From the NCBI GenBank assembly GCA_947381435.1, contig CANCVE010000002.1, positions 1-64,000 on the forward strand: a stretch of 64,000 nucleotides of DNA, read 5' to 3'. This DNA is from Chitinophagaceae bacterium. Its GTDB lineage: Bacteria > Bacteroidota > Bacteroidia > Chitinophagales > Chitinophagaceae. The notes under the pieces are model-generated. The model saw only the letters and a list, made by a program, of their open reading frames with translations. It ran no database searches and had not been told where the DNA came from. Shown here piece by piece: positions 1 to 8,769 of this stretch. The translations under genes were made by a program, and so were the position numbers. How positions within the stretch are numbered: position 1 is the stretch's first letter; each line of letters begins with the position of its first letter.

Positions 1-498
1 GGTATCAGTAATACACTGATCTAGGTCTATCTCATTTTTGGTAATATAAGATGCCAAAGGACTGATATTTAAACCCTCATAAGTATCATTCTCTGCCTTA
101 AAGGCAATAAGAAAGGTTAAAAACAACTCAGGATCGGTGGCAATGGTCACTTTTCCTCCATCAGTAACCTCCACATCCCAATCTCCCATTTTTTTGTATT
201 CCGGTTGATAATATCCTTTTAAAACCTGAACAAGTCCGGTTACAATTTTTATTACAGGGTTAAACAATTTATCGCGCTGTGCACACTTTTTCTCACTATC
301 TTTTTTATACGCCAGAAAGCTGTTATATTTTAGTGCAGCAGCATCTATAAGCACTTTTTCATCGGCCAAATCTATTTTCTGCTCGTCTAAATAAGCAACC
401 AACTCGCCACTTTCGGCATCAAAATCTACTTTTTTCTTAATACCCTTATGCAATAACTTTAAACCAAGAAAGGTTGTAGGTAATTCTTTGTGTGCCAT
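1..498 (-). CDS. Unknown protein, N-terminal part (runs off the left edge)
   Basis: The minus strand is open from an ATG at 498 to the first base of the window, giving the first 166 residues (MAHKELPTTFLGLKLLHKG...). There is no signal peptide or membrane segment. The visible part is rich in Lys, Asp and Glu and holds a middle region with LFNPVIKIVTGLVQVLKGYY and a WDVEVTDGGK segment, suggesting a soluble alpha/beta protein. I do not recognise the family. It somewhat resembles, in general character, the unrecognised cytoplasmic-looking protein at 60986-61669, but I cannot show homology. It faces away from the response regulator gene at 1104, with 600 bp of palindrome-rich DNA between them. 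Confidence 0.75.
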   Translation of the reverse strand, partial: MAHKELPTTFLGLKLLHKGIKKKVDFDAESGELVAYLDEQKIDLADEKVLIDAAALKYNSFLAYKKDSEKKCAQRDKLFNPVIKIVTGLVQVLKGYYQPEYKKMGDWDVEVTDGGKVTIATDPELFLTFLIAFKAENDTYEGLNISPLASYITKNEIDLDQCITDT

Positions 499-1103
499 AG
501 TAATTTTATTTAACCATTAATCTAATAAAATATTTATTAGAGATGTAATGTACCTTTTAGTTGAAGTATTAGGCTGAAAACGAAATCTATTTTGCTAAAG
601 GCAGCCTATTTGGAGCTTTTGGGGATAAGTAAATGATGTATTTGCATTTAAATAGAGAAGAATGAAGAAATAGTCGCTAAAAATGTTTTTTGACTGATTG
701 AAAAAAGCATTTTAATAATTCATAAAAATGAGGGTATCACTTTAAATAATAGCACTTTAATGACTATCCGTTATTTGGTAATTCGATTATAAACCAAATT
801 GCTATTAAACCAAAAATCTTCATCACCTATATATAGGTATGCATCACTGTGATGAGGATTATCTTAACAAAACACGCAGTTCTGATAAGCAAAAAACAGA
901 AACATTGGGACAATTGGGCTATTTGAAGAAGTTTTCTCAATACTTTACATAAGGTTTTTGGCCGAAACCGCCAAATATTTATAGCCATTTTTCAAAAAAG
1001 TATACTGTAGTATACTTTTTTGAAACAATGATGTTAATTGGAAACTACTATCTACTTTTGACAAGTAGTATTACCGCTTAAACGCAAAACATAGAATATA
1101 AAT
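499..1103. promoter_or_regulatory. Divergent intergenic region with three palindromes upstream of the response regulator
   Basis: This 605-bp gap separates two divergently read genes. It holds a perfect 14-bp palindrome ACCTATATATAGGT at 825-838, an immediately adjacent CATCAC-T-GTGATG at 842-854, and a perfect inverted repeat with 17-bp arms and a 2-base centre at 990-1025 (core AAAGTATACT-GT-AGTATACTTT). The last ends about 80 bp before the TTG start of the response regulator. The symmetry and clustering suggest operator sites, possibly for the regulator itself. The 990-1025 repeat ends in a T-run, so it could instead act as a terminator, but no gene precedes it on the plus strand. Confidence 0.4.
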
Positions 1104-1772
1104 TTGACACCGATAGCATTTGTAGATGACCATGAAGGATTGAGAACAAGCATTGTAAAGCTCCTTACACTTACTAATCCTGGTAATTACGAATTCTATG
1201 AGTATAACCACGGCGAAGATTTTGTAAATCGGTTTCCTACTCAGAACTATACACCTGCATTGGTAATTATGGATTTGAGTATGCCTTACATGAATGGTTT
1301 TGAAGCCACAACTTGGTTGAAACAACATTATCCTTCGGTGCCGGTATTGGTTTTGAGCGATATTGTGAAGGCAGATGCAATTGTTTTGTTGGTACGCTGC
1401 GGCGCAAATGGGTATACTAGCAAACAATTGATAAACAATGATAATCACCTAGCCAATGTGATTAAACAAATGCTAGAAGGAAAAGAATATTTTGACGACC
1501 CGGCTATTCATTCGTTTGCAAAGGAAAGAATGGCAATGAATAAGAAAGAATTATTTGATGGAATAGATTCTTTGACAAATAGAGAAATGGCTATAGTGCG
1601 GCATCTTAGTCTAGAAAAGACGCATGATCAAAAAGCGAAGGAAGAATTTATATCGCCAAGTGGTTATAAGAAAAGATTGGGGAAGGTGTTTAAGAAGTTA
1701 GGCTTAGAATCATCTTCATCGTTGTTAGAATACGCAACTTCTATAGGAATAATCCAGCGAAAGCAGGAGTAA
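1104..1772 (+). CDS. LuxR/NarL-type response regulator (orphan)
   Basis: A two-domain transcription regulator of 222 residues. The receiver domain (about 1-120) has the acidic pair D8-D9, phospho-acceptor D57 in VIMDLSMP, S85 and K107, all expected positions. The C-terminal part (about 150-215) begins LTNREMAIVRHL and looks like a LuxR-type helix-turn-helix, although the usual second half of the LuxR motif is diverged (EEFISPSGYKKRLGKVFKKLG). The start is TTG at 1104: an in-frame TAG lies four codons upstream and the protein already starts flush with the receiver fold. No sensor kinase is next to it, so its partner must be encoded elsewhere. The palindromes just upstream may be its own operators (inference). 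Confidence 0.88.
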   Translation: MTPIAFVDDHEGLRTSIVKLLTLTNPGNYEFYEYNHGEDFVNRFPTQNYTPALVIMDLSMPYMNGFEATTWLKQHYPSVPVLVLSDIVKADAIVLLVRCGANGYTSKQLINNDNHLANVIKQMLEGKEYFDDPAIHSFAKERMAMNKKELFDGIDSLTNREMAIVRHLSLEKTHDQKAKEEFISPSGYKKRLGKVFKKLGLESSSSLLEYATSIGIIQRKQE

Positions 1773-1957
1773 AATAATATTTTCTTTTGAGTTACCTATA
1801 AATTCCTTCAACTTATTAAAACGATCCAATAACCTTTTGATTGCCATTTTACACTAATAAAACAGTGTAATGATGTATGGCAAAACTGTTAGCAAAATAT
1901 GCTGATAGTTTGCCAACATCATAAATAAAAAAGGAACTAGTTGTTTGTTTAAAATAT

Positions 1958-1995
1958 AAAAAAGCCCCTTGGAACATTCGTTTCGGGGGCTTTTT
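1958..1995. terminator. Bidirectional intrinsic terminator
   Basis: GCCCC at 1964-1968 pairs with GGGGC at 1986-1990, flanked by an A-run on the left and a T-run on the right, so it can terminate transcripts from both sides. It lies between the convergent response regulator (+) and glycosidase (-) genes. The stretch 1773-2127 otherwise shows no convincing gene. Confidence 0.75.
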
Positions 1996-2127
1996 CAAAA
2001 CAAAACGCTGTAATTGAAGGGATTTAGAGAAATATCTTTGATTAATGAACTTACTATTATCATCAAAACAAACAAGGCTACTGGCTTTCATTTTACAAAA
2101 GCCCCCGTTTTTAAAACAGTATCCCAT

Positions 2128-3546
2128 TTATTTCTTATCGTAGTACTGTATCAGCTGATAAACGTTTTTATTTAGCTGCGTCATCTTATCTGCTAAAGGC
2201 AAATAAGGCTCATAGTTGGTGTTTATTAGTCCTTTATTAGAATCCTTGTTCGAAAAATCGGCTGCGGCATCATCGGGGGCATTATCTTGGTAACGAAACC
2301 AATGCCAGCCTACACAATTTTTTATTTGTAACAAATCCAAACAGAAATTTTGGTAGTGAAAGCCCCTATCCTCCTGTGTTTTTACTAACCAGCCCGCACC
2401 AGTAACATTTCCCATCTTACTATCTTCTCCTTTGGTATAAAACTCAGTTATTATAAAGGGCTTTTGAAGTTTATTCCATTGATTTGCATGTTTTTGTACC
2501 ACAGCCCACTCTCCATAATAGTTAATAGAAATAATATCGAGGTATTTATCTGCAGCGGCCAATATTATATCATTGCTTTTTGCAGAAGCATGTAGCCTAC
2601 TACCTATATATAGGTGGTTTGGATCGTTTTCTTTGATGGCTTCACTAACTGTTTTATAATATACTTCGGCAACATAGCCAGAAAAGGCAAGCTTTTGCTC
2701 CTTAGTGGTATTAGTAGTATCTATTTTCTGATCAGTAACCCATTTAGTGGCAATTTTAAAAGCCTCGTCGCCAGCATCATTTATATCGAGGAAAGATTTA
2801 ATCAGATTCTCTTGAAAAGGCAATTCATTATCGGAAAAATGACCAAAAAGATTGGGGTCGTTCTTATAATTTGCTAAGTCTTTTGTTTTTTCAAGGCAAT
2901 AGTCTTTAAAATCAGCGCTAAACACACATGCTAGCTCAGGATAGTCCTTCTTTTTACCGAGCTTTTTCTTTGTCTTCTGAGAAAAATTGCCCAATAAACT
3001 CAACTGAGTGGTATAAACCAACGGAGATTGAGGATTTGCAACGTTGAGTGCCCTAATAGTTTCTATGTCAGACCAAGAGCCTGTCATATTAAAGCCAGTA
3101 TTTGAGAAAAGTTTCTTTGTTTCGCTTATCCAAATCTCTTTTGTATGGAACTTTTCACCGAAAGCCTTTTCATTACTAGGCGCTTTGCCTAGCCTCACGC
3201 CATTTATTGCTACATTATAAAAAGGATGCCCATCAGGATCGACAATCCAGCTCCTACCCTCATTCTTGATGGTATAAAAAATACCAGTAGCTTTAAATTT
3301 AGCCTCCATGCTACCCCCAAACTTATCAATTTTATCATCGCCCATGCTTTTATAGCCAGCCAAAAGCGGTATTGTTTTGCATCCAAAGGTCTTCCAATCT
3401 GTGTATTGTATTACATGGTTATTATCTCTGTACCAAATCTTAGATTGTACAAAAACACTATCCCCTTTTTGTTGTGCAAACAAAAAGGGGATAGTGAAAC
3501 AACAAAAAAACATTATGAGAGAACCAAGTTTAATGAACTTATTCAT
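2128..3546 (-). CDS. Secreted agarase-like glycoside hydrolase (clan GH-A type)
   Basis: A 472-residue protein with an N-terminal signal peptide (MNKFIKLG, hydrophobic LIMFFCCFTIPFLF, cleavage near AQQ). The start at 3546 is preferred over an upstream ATG at 3615 because it gives a normal signal peptide. The body has the features of agarase-like TIM-barrel enzymes: WIVDPDGHPFYNVAINGVR near the start, SDNELPF with candidate acid/base E241, DIISINYYGEW, and ITEFYTKG with candidate nucleophile E368, then GWHWFRYQDN near the end. These suggest hydrolysis of a galactan or another polysaccharide in the periplasm or outside the cell; the actual substrate cannot be read from sequence. It stands alone, without SusC/D genes. 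Terminated probably by the hairpin at 1958. Confidence 0.75.
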   Translation of the reverse strand: MNKFIKLGSLIMFFCCFTIPFLFAQQKGDSVFVQSKIWYRDNNHVIQYTDWKTFGCKTIPLLAGYKSMGDDKIDKFGGSMEAKFKATGIFYTIKNEGRSWIVDPDGHPFYNVAINGVRLGKAPSNEKAFGEKFHTKEIWISETKKLFSNTGFNMTGSWSDIETIRALNVANPQSPLVYTTQLSLLGNFSQKTKKKLGKKKDYPELACVFSADFKDYCLEKTKDLANYKNDPNLFGHFSDNELPFQENLIKSFLDINDAGDEAFKIATKWVTDQKIDTTNTTKEQKLAFSGYVAEVYYKTVSEAIKENDPNHLYIGSRLHASAKSNDIILAAADKYLDIISINYYGEWAVVQKHANQWNKLQKPFIITEFYTKGEDSKMGNVTGAGWLVKTQEDRGFHYQNFCLDLLQIKNCVGWHWFRYQDNAPDDAAADFSNKDSNKGLINTNYEPYLPLADKMTQLNKNVYQLIQYYDKK

Positions 3547-4009
3547 GAAAACACTACTATTATTCACCTGCAAAAAATTAAACAACACCAAAAAGACACA
3601 AAAAAGTATTGACACCCTTAGTTTAATATAAAATAAATTAAAAATTAAATAGCCACTTTTAAGAATATTGAATTGAAATATAGTACAACACCCAAATTTT
3701 GGACTATTTTAATAATTACCAAGAATCATAGACAACCTGTTTTCTATTTACAAGACTAATGTACTCCAAAACGCAAAATACAATGTAATATTTTGAGCAC
3801 TTTTGTGTCATTATTATCAATTTATTTGAACTTCAAAAACAAGCATTATAAATTAAAATGCAAACGTTATCAATTGACAACCACGTTGACCGATTACTGG
3901 GTAAAATAATGAATAACATGAGAAATACTACAACGATTATCAAAGTTTATTATGTTTCTTTGACACACAATAAAATTAGCTGTGCTTTTAAACTTTACCC
4001 GTTGCCAAC
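3547..4009. other. Divergent intergenic region, possible small coupled ORF
   Basis: This 463-bp gap separates the divergent glycosidase and acyltransferase genes and must hold both promoters; I cannot assign them firmly. A 51-codon ORF (ATG 3858, stop 4011-4013) overlaps the acyltransferase ATG as ATGA. Its product (MQTLSIDNHVDRLLGKIMN...) is not recognised and could be chance. Confidence 0.3.
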
Positions 4010-5149
4010 ATGAGTCCATTTTTAAAGTCTAAGATTAACCTTTACTACTTCATTAGCATGGCTGCTTTGTTATTTGTTCATAACTACGGCTATTCTCCTT
4101 TTGTTATAAAACCATCCACTCGCTCAGAAGAATTAACCACCATTACTGTTTTCATAGAACTGCTTTTCTCTAATTCCTTACTCCGTTTTAGAATGGGTTT
4201 GCTAATGGCAGTTTCAGGTTACTTGATGGCAAATTCAAAGGTTATACCATACAAAGAATTAATTGTAAAAAAAACTAAGACGTTATTGATACCTTATGTA
4301 CTGATAAGTATCATTGGCTTAGTGTTAACATTTATATTCGAAAATGCCATCTTTGGATGGCACAACCTACAAACCAAAGGCATGATTGGTAAGAGCATGT
4401 GGAACTTTAGCCTAAAGGACTTTGCATCTTACATATTTATAAAGCCAGTTTCTTTTCAGCTATGGTACCTGAAAACAATATTTATGATGGCTGCACTTAC
4501 CCCAATCATACGTTATGTGCTTATAAAAGTACCGGGGCCTGCATTCGCCATCACCTTTGTTATTTGGATGTTTACCAACTACCTAGATGGCGAAACAAGG
4601 GATAGATGCTTTATATTTTATGGCTTAGGTTACTATCTAAGGCTCTATAATAAAGACGTACTAAAACCCATTAGTTGGCTTAGCCCTTACTTGGCATTGG
4701 GTATTTTTATAGCAATCTCCCTTTTTAGGGCTACCATTGCCACGTTTCCTATTTCATTCATTGGAGACACAAAATACATCCTCACCATAACTTTTAAAAT
4801 AGACGAAATAATAAGTTTATATGCCGTGTGGTTTTGCTTTCAGGGCTTGGTAAAGAAAATAATAGCAAACCCCTTTTACCTTAAATACTGCAACTGTTCG
4901 TTCTTTATCTATGCTTTTCATGCGCCCCTCATAAACTACATTTCTCAATACCTACGGTGGCTGGGCTGGTACGAAATTACGGGAGTGCACTTACTATTAT
5001 ACTTGCTACTTCCTGCTTTTGTGTTGCCGTTGATGATGCTACTAGATCTGGAAGTAAAAAAATACTTCCCTAGGTTCTTTATGCTGATATCAGGTGGCAG
5101 AGGAAACTTTAAGAAGAAAGAAACACAAACTGTTCAAGCAGCCATTTAG
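4010..5149 (+). CDS. Acyltransferase 3 family membrane protein (OafA/YrhL-like)
   Basis: A 379-residue polytopic membrane protein with about ten hydrophobic segments. The first helix carries the family's conserved histidine (LLFVHNYGY) and is followed by LLRFRMGLLMAVSGYLM, matching the arginine-containing segment of acyltransferase 3 proteins. Members move acyl groups, usually acetyl, onto extracytoplasmic sugars such as O-antigen, exopolysaccharide or peptidoglycan. The substrate is unknown here; neighbours are glycosidases on both sides, which is compatible with envelope polysaccharide metabolism but not proof. It ends in a basic cytoplasmic tail (GRGNFKKKETQ). Confidence 0.8.
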   Translation: MSPFLKSKINLYYFISMAALLFVHNYGYSPFVIKPSTRSEELTTITVFIELLFSNSLLRFRMGLLMAVSGYLMANSKVIPYKELIVKKTKTLLIPYVLISIIGLVLTFIFENAIFGWHNLQTKGMIGKSMWNFSLKDFASYIFIKPVSFQLWYLKTIFMMAALTPIIRYVLIKVPGPAFAITFVIWMFTNYLDGETRDRCFIFYGLGYYLRLYNKDVLKPISWLSPYLALGIFIAISLFRATIATFPISFIGDTKYILTITFKIDEIISLYAVWFCFQGLVKKIIANPFYLKYCNCSFFIYAFHAPLINYISQYLRWLGWYEITGVHLLLYLLLPAFVLPLMMLLDLEVKKYFPRFFMLISGGRGNFKKKETQTVQAAI

Positions 5150-5298
5150 TAAGCGTTTCATAAAGTTAATTCTTCTCATATTGCTTAACCAGAAGTAGGA
5201 TGCTAATGCCTTATTAATCAAATTAAAAAGTTGCTTTTACAATAAATAGATTCCTTACTGTTACAATTAGCTTTATTTTGTGTTTATAATTTTGATTA

Positions 5299-7029
5299 AT
5301 GAACAGAAAGTTTATTGTAGTTTGCTTACTATTATCAATAATCCATAGTGGATTCTCGCAAGATTTTTACAAACAATCAAGGGCTGCCAAACGATGGGTT
5401 AAACAACAGTTTGACTCACTAACAGAAGATGAAAAGATTGCCCAGCTGATGGTTATAAGGGCGCATAGCAACCTTGGCCCCGAGCATGTGCAACAGGTTA
5501 CAGACATCATAAAGAAGTATAATGTAGGATCGCTTTGCTTTTTTCAGGGTGGCCCAGCAAGACAAGTAAACCTGACCAACTATTACCAAAGTATTGCCAA
5601 GACTCCACTGATGATTTGCATTGATGCAGAATGGGGTTTGGGTATGAGGCTAGATAGCATCATCAACTTTCCACATCAGCTGATGATGGGGGCAACAAAA
5701 GACCCTAATCTTATTTATCAAATGGGTAATACCGTAGGTTTTCAGTGTAAAAGGATGGGCATTAACGTTAACTACGCCCCCGTAGTTGATGTAAACAATA
5801 ACCCAGAAAACCCAGTGATTAATGATAGGAGCTTTGGAGAAAACAAGTATAAAGTGGCAACATTTGGGGTTCAATACATGAAGGGCTTACAAGCCGAAAA
5901 CGTGATGGCCTGTGCAAAACACTTTCCTGGGCATGGCGATGTAGCAGTGGATAGTCACTTGGATTTGCCTGTGATTAATAAATCAATAAAATCGTTGGAT
6001 TCATTAGAGCTTTATCCTTTTAAAGAGATGATTAAAGCAGGAGTAGGAAGTGTGATGATGGCTCATTTATACATTCCAGCGATAGATACCACCGCTCATT
6101 TGGCCACATCCCTATCGAGCAAAGCGGTAGAAGGATTGCTCAAAAAACAATTAGGCTTTAAAGGAATAACTGTTACTGACGGACTAGAAATGAAGGGCAT
6201 TAGCAAGTTCTTTCCAGATGGAGAGGCTAGCATGATGGCGCTAGTAGCGGGCAACGATATGCTTTGTTTGCCTACCGACATAGAAGGAACGATTGCTAAA
6301 ACTAAACAGGCCATTGCCGACAAAAAACTTAGCTGGAAACAAATAGATGCTAGCGTAAAAAAGATATTATTGGTTAAATATAACATGGGGCTAAACCACT
6401 ATCAGCCTGTAGATAAACGTAACCTAGTAGCAGACCTAAACGTAGAAACTAAATATATTAAAACAGAAGTGGCGCGCAATGCCATTACACTACTAAATGA
6501 AAATAGCAAAGTTATACCCTTGAAAACCGAGAGGAAAATTGCCTATATAGCCATTGGGGTGAGCAAGGAAAACGCAATAACTTCCCGATTAAAATCTGAG
6601 GTAAATAGTGATACTTATTTTTTCTCGGGAGAGGCTAATGCGGTAATCACCAAAGAGACCATTGAGCCTCAAACAGGTGCTAAGAAGATAGATACCATTG
6701 GGGATAGGCAAAGTGCGGAAGAATTAATTACGCTTCTGAAACATAAAACTTACGATGCCATCGTAATTGGTGTGCACAACTACAGTCGCCGCCCAGCAAA
6801 TAATTATGGATTGAGCAAGGCTTCTGTTTATTTGATTAATCAGTTGCAACAGCAAGCAAATACTGCAACTCTCTTTTTCGGTAATCCCTATGCAATGAAG
6901 GTTTCTAGCAATGCACCAAACCTGATAGCATGTTATGAAGACGATGAAATAGTTCAGCAAGCCGCAGCAGATATACTAGTAGGCAAGGCAAAAGCGGTGG
7001 GAACATTGCCTGTAAGTATAGGTTATTAG
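5299..7029 (+). CDS. Glycoside hydrolase family 3, beta-N-acetylhexosaminidase (NagZ-like)
   Basis: A 576-residue secreted enzyme with a signal peptide (MNRKFIVVCLLLSIIHSGFSQ). The GH3 TIM barrel shows the NagZ-type motif KHFPGHGDVAVDSHLDLP (K207, H208, the H212-D214 loop that supplies the acid/base dyad) and nucleophile D294 in VTDGLEMKGI. A C-terminal alpha/beta domain follows (about 390-576). The family removes N-acetylglucosamine from muropeptides or chitin-type substrates. Longer Bacteroidota relatives carry an additional C-terminal serine hydrolase (beta-lactamase-like) domain; this one stops without it at a TAG followed by purine-rich repeat DNA. No obvious partner gene is adjacent. 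Confidence 0.88.
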   Translation: MNRKFIVVCLLLSIIHSGFSQDFYKQSRAAKRWVKQQFDSLTEDEKIAQLMVIRAHSNLGPEHVQQVTDIIKKYNVGSLCFFQGGPARQVNLTNYYQSIAKTPLMICIDAEWGLGMRLDSIINFPHQLMMGATKDPNLIYQMGNTVGFQCKRMGINVNYAPVVDVNNNPENPVINDRSFGENKYKVATFGVQYMKGLQAENVMACAKHFPGHGDVAVDSHLDLPVINKSIKSLDSLELYPFKEMIKAGVGSVMMAHLYIPAIDTTAHLATSLSSKAVEGLLKKQLGFKGITVTDGLEMKGISKFFPDGEASMMALVAGNDMLCLPTDIEGTIAKTKQAIADKKLSWKQIDASVKKILLVKYNMGLNHYQPVDKRNLVADLNVETKYIKTEVARNAITLLNENSKVIPLKTERKIAYIAIGVSKENAITSRLKSEVNSDTYFFSGEANAVITKETIEPQTGAKKIDTIGDRQSAEELITLLKHKTYDAIVIGVHNYSRRPANNYGLSKASVYLINQLQQQANTATLFFGNPYAMKVSSNAPNLIACYEDDEIVQQAAADILVGKAKAVGTLPVSIGY

Positions 7030-7278
7030 GGAAGGAGGAGATAGGATAAGAGGGGAAAAGAAGGAAAAGAGGAGATAGGAAAGGATGATAAGAGTAGGGG
7101 GAAGGGAAAGTGGAGAGAGGATAAGAGTGCTAAAAATAGATACACACCAAGTTTTTGTAGCTTCAATAGTTCTATCCCTATTTTTTTATACTCCAATACT
7201 CTTATCCGCTTATCCTCCAATACTTCTTCCTTCTATTCCACCACCACTCATATCCTCCTTTCCTATCTCCTCTTTCCC
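7030..7278. repeat. Purine/pyrimidine mirror region forming a long imperfect hairpin
   Basis: Downstream of the GH3 gene the plus strand is almost pure purine (words such as AGGATAAGAG and GGAGATAGGAAAGG, 7030-7130), and 100 bp later almost pure pyrimidine (7190-7278). GAGATAGGAAAGGAT near 7071-7085 is complementary to ATCCTCCTTTCCTATCTC-like sequence at 7249-7270, so the region can fold back. It lies between convergent genes and may work as a terminator. Short ORFs read through it only because of its composition. Confidence 0.6.
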
Positions 7279-7953
7279 TCACTCCAAAATATCAGGTCTT
7301 CTTTCTTTGGTGCGTTGCAGGCTTTGCTCCATACGCCAATCTTCTATCTTTAATGGATGCCCGGTAAGCAATATATCAGGTACTTTCAATCCCTTGAACT
7401 CAGCCGGACGGGTATAAACAGGGGGAGCCAATAAGTTATCCTGAAAGCTATCAAACAAAGCAGAAGTTTCATCATTTAGCACACCGGGTATCAATCTACC
7501 AATAGCATCCACTACCACGGCAGCGGCTAGTTCGCCACCACTCAATACATAATCTCCAATAGAAATTTCCTTGGTAACATACAAATCACGGATACGCTGA
7601 TCAATGCCTTTGTAGTGCCCACAGATGATGAGTAATTTCTCCGCCATCGACAATTGGTTAGCCATCTGCTGCTGAAAAGTAGGGCCATCCGGCGTCATGT
7701 AAATGATTTCATCGTAAGTAGTCGTCTTTTGCAAGTACTCAATAGCATTAGCCAAAGGCTCGCACATCATCACCATACCCGCACCACCACCATATTGATA
7801 ATCGTCTACCTGACCATGTTTATTAATTGCCCACTCTCTAAGGTTGTGAGTACGAACAGTAAGCAAGCCTTTGTCCTGTGCCCTCTTCATAATACTATGA
7901 CTAAAGGGGCTATCCAATAATTCGGGTGCTACAGTAATAATGTCTATTTGCAT
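7279..7953 (-). CDS. trmD: tRNA (guanine-N1)-methyltransferase TrmD
   Basis: A 224-residue SPOUT methyltransferase that makes m1G37 in tRNAs with G at position 36, preventing +1 frameshifts. The start at ATG 7953 ([17 protein letters not shown]) fits the family; an upstream ATG at 8028 would add an atypical extension. The trefoil-knot signatures are present: [37 protein letters not shown] and [15 protein letters not shown]. Length is normal. The gene is separated from the minus-strand gene upstream (Hsp15-like) by a 21-bp tandem array at 8040-8260, so its promoter must lie in or next to that array. Confidence 0.97.
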   Translation of the reverse strand: MQIDIITVAPELLDSPFSHSIMKRAQDKGLLTVRTHNLREWAINKHGQVDDYQYGGGAGMVMMCEPLANAIEYLQKTTTYDEIIYMTPDGPTFQQQMANQLSMAEKLLIICGHYKGIDQRIRDLYVTKEISIGDYVLSGGELAAAVVVDAIGRLIPGVLNDETSALFDSFQDNLLAPPVYTRPAEFKGLKVPDILLTGHPLKIEDWRMEQSLQRTKERRPDILE

Positions 7954-8039
7954 GTGAGTGTAAGACTTATTTATAATGAAACAGTAGGGATATTTCCTAA
8001 TAGATACAAAGAAAAGGGTTTTCATCACTTAATGTTTAT

Positions 8040-8260
8040 CAGTCTGTTCGTCCTCAGGTGATAATTGGTTGTCCTCAGATGACTATTGGACGTCCTACTG
8101 TAAGAAAAGGAACTCCTCCGGTAATAAAAGGACGTCCTCCGAAAGAAAAAGGACGTCCGATTTAATTAAAAGGGCGTCCTACAGAAAAAATTGGTCGTCC
8201 TTTTATCACCCGAGGAGCTCCTACTAAAGAAAAAGGACGTCCAAAAATGAGTCGCGGAGT
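8040..8260. repeat. 21-bp-period intergenic array with palindromic GGACGTCC cores
   Basis: Ten units repeat with an exact 21-bp period: the GTCC/CTCC core falls at 8050, 8071, 8092, 8113, 8134, 8155, 8176, 8197, 8218 and 8239. Several cores are perfect palindromes (GGACGTCC at 8088, 8130, 8151 and 8235; GGAGCTCC at 8214) separated by A-rich spacers such as AAAGAAAAA. The array fills the gap between trmD and the Hsp15-like gene and is not coding in a convincing way. Confidence 0.85.
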
Positions 8261-8273
8261 AGATTATTAGACC

Positions 8274-8657
8274 CTATTCCATATATCCATCCCAATCCCT
8301 ACGTTCTTTCTTGGTAGGTCTGCCCACCTTACTAAGGCGTTTGCCCGTATGAAAAGAAGAAGGCTGAAACTTGGTAATATCCAATTCTTCCTCAGGCGTT
8401 ATATCAATGTAAAAGTTGAGAGACTCGGCATAAGCAACCCTATTATGTACCAATCCGGCAACCTTTATCAGCCACTTTCTTGCTTCGGTTTTCACTTCGT
8501 ATTCATCACCAACATTTACTGTTTTGGCAGGTTTAACCGAACCACCATTCAGCTTCACCTTTCCTTTTTCGCAGGCTTCCGAAGCTAAACTTCTTGTTTT
8601 AAATAGCCTTATCGACCACAAATATTTATCTATCCTAAGTTTTTCTTTTGTAACCAT
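8274..8657 (-). CDS. S4-domain RNA-binding protein, Hsp15-like
   Basis: A 127-residue protein with an N-terminal S4 RNA-binding domain (about 6-65: LRIDKYLWSIRLFKTRSLASEACEKG...VKLNG...VKPAKTVNVGDEYEV) and a basic C-terminal tail (VGRPTKKERRDWDGY) typical of the Hsp15 family. E. coli Hsp15 binds stalled 50S subunits carrying nascent chain-tRNA and helps recycle them; that role is carried over by family only. Start at ATG 8657. The stop is followed directly by the 21-bp array. Confidence 0.88.
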   Translation of the reverse strand: MVTKEKLRIDKYLWSIRLFKTRSLASEACEKGKVKLNGGSVKPAKTVNVGDEYEVKTEARKWLIKVAGLVHNRVAYAESLNFYIDITPEEELDITKFQPSSFHTGKRLSKVGRPTKKERRDWDGYME

Positions 8658-8699
8658 GAATTATGATTAGTGTGATTTGACTGATTTAATGATGCTCAC

Positions 8700-8768
8700 T
8701 TTATACGCTAAACTTACGACTCTCGACTTTCAACTCACGACTTTCAACTCCCGACTTTCGACTTACAC
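8700..8768. repeat. Heptameric (7-bp) repeat, CGACTTT type
   Basis: About eight consecutive 7-mers related to CGACTTT/CAACTCA/CGACTCT run from about 8706 to 8760, immediately after the stop codon of the IPExxxVDY gene on the minus strand. The same heptad core occurs at 28172-28320, 47939-47984 and 60336-60400. Confidence 0.75.
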
Positions 8769-8769
8769 C

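Noticed and set aside
1849-2127. 92-residue ORF on the minus strand after the glycosidase gene
   Set aside because: It reads through the bidirectional terminator at 1958-1995 and has no recognisable features.
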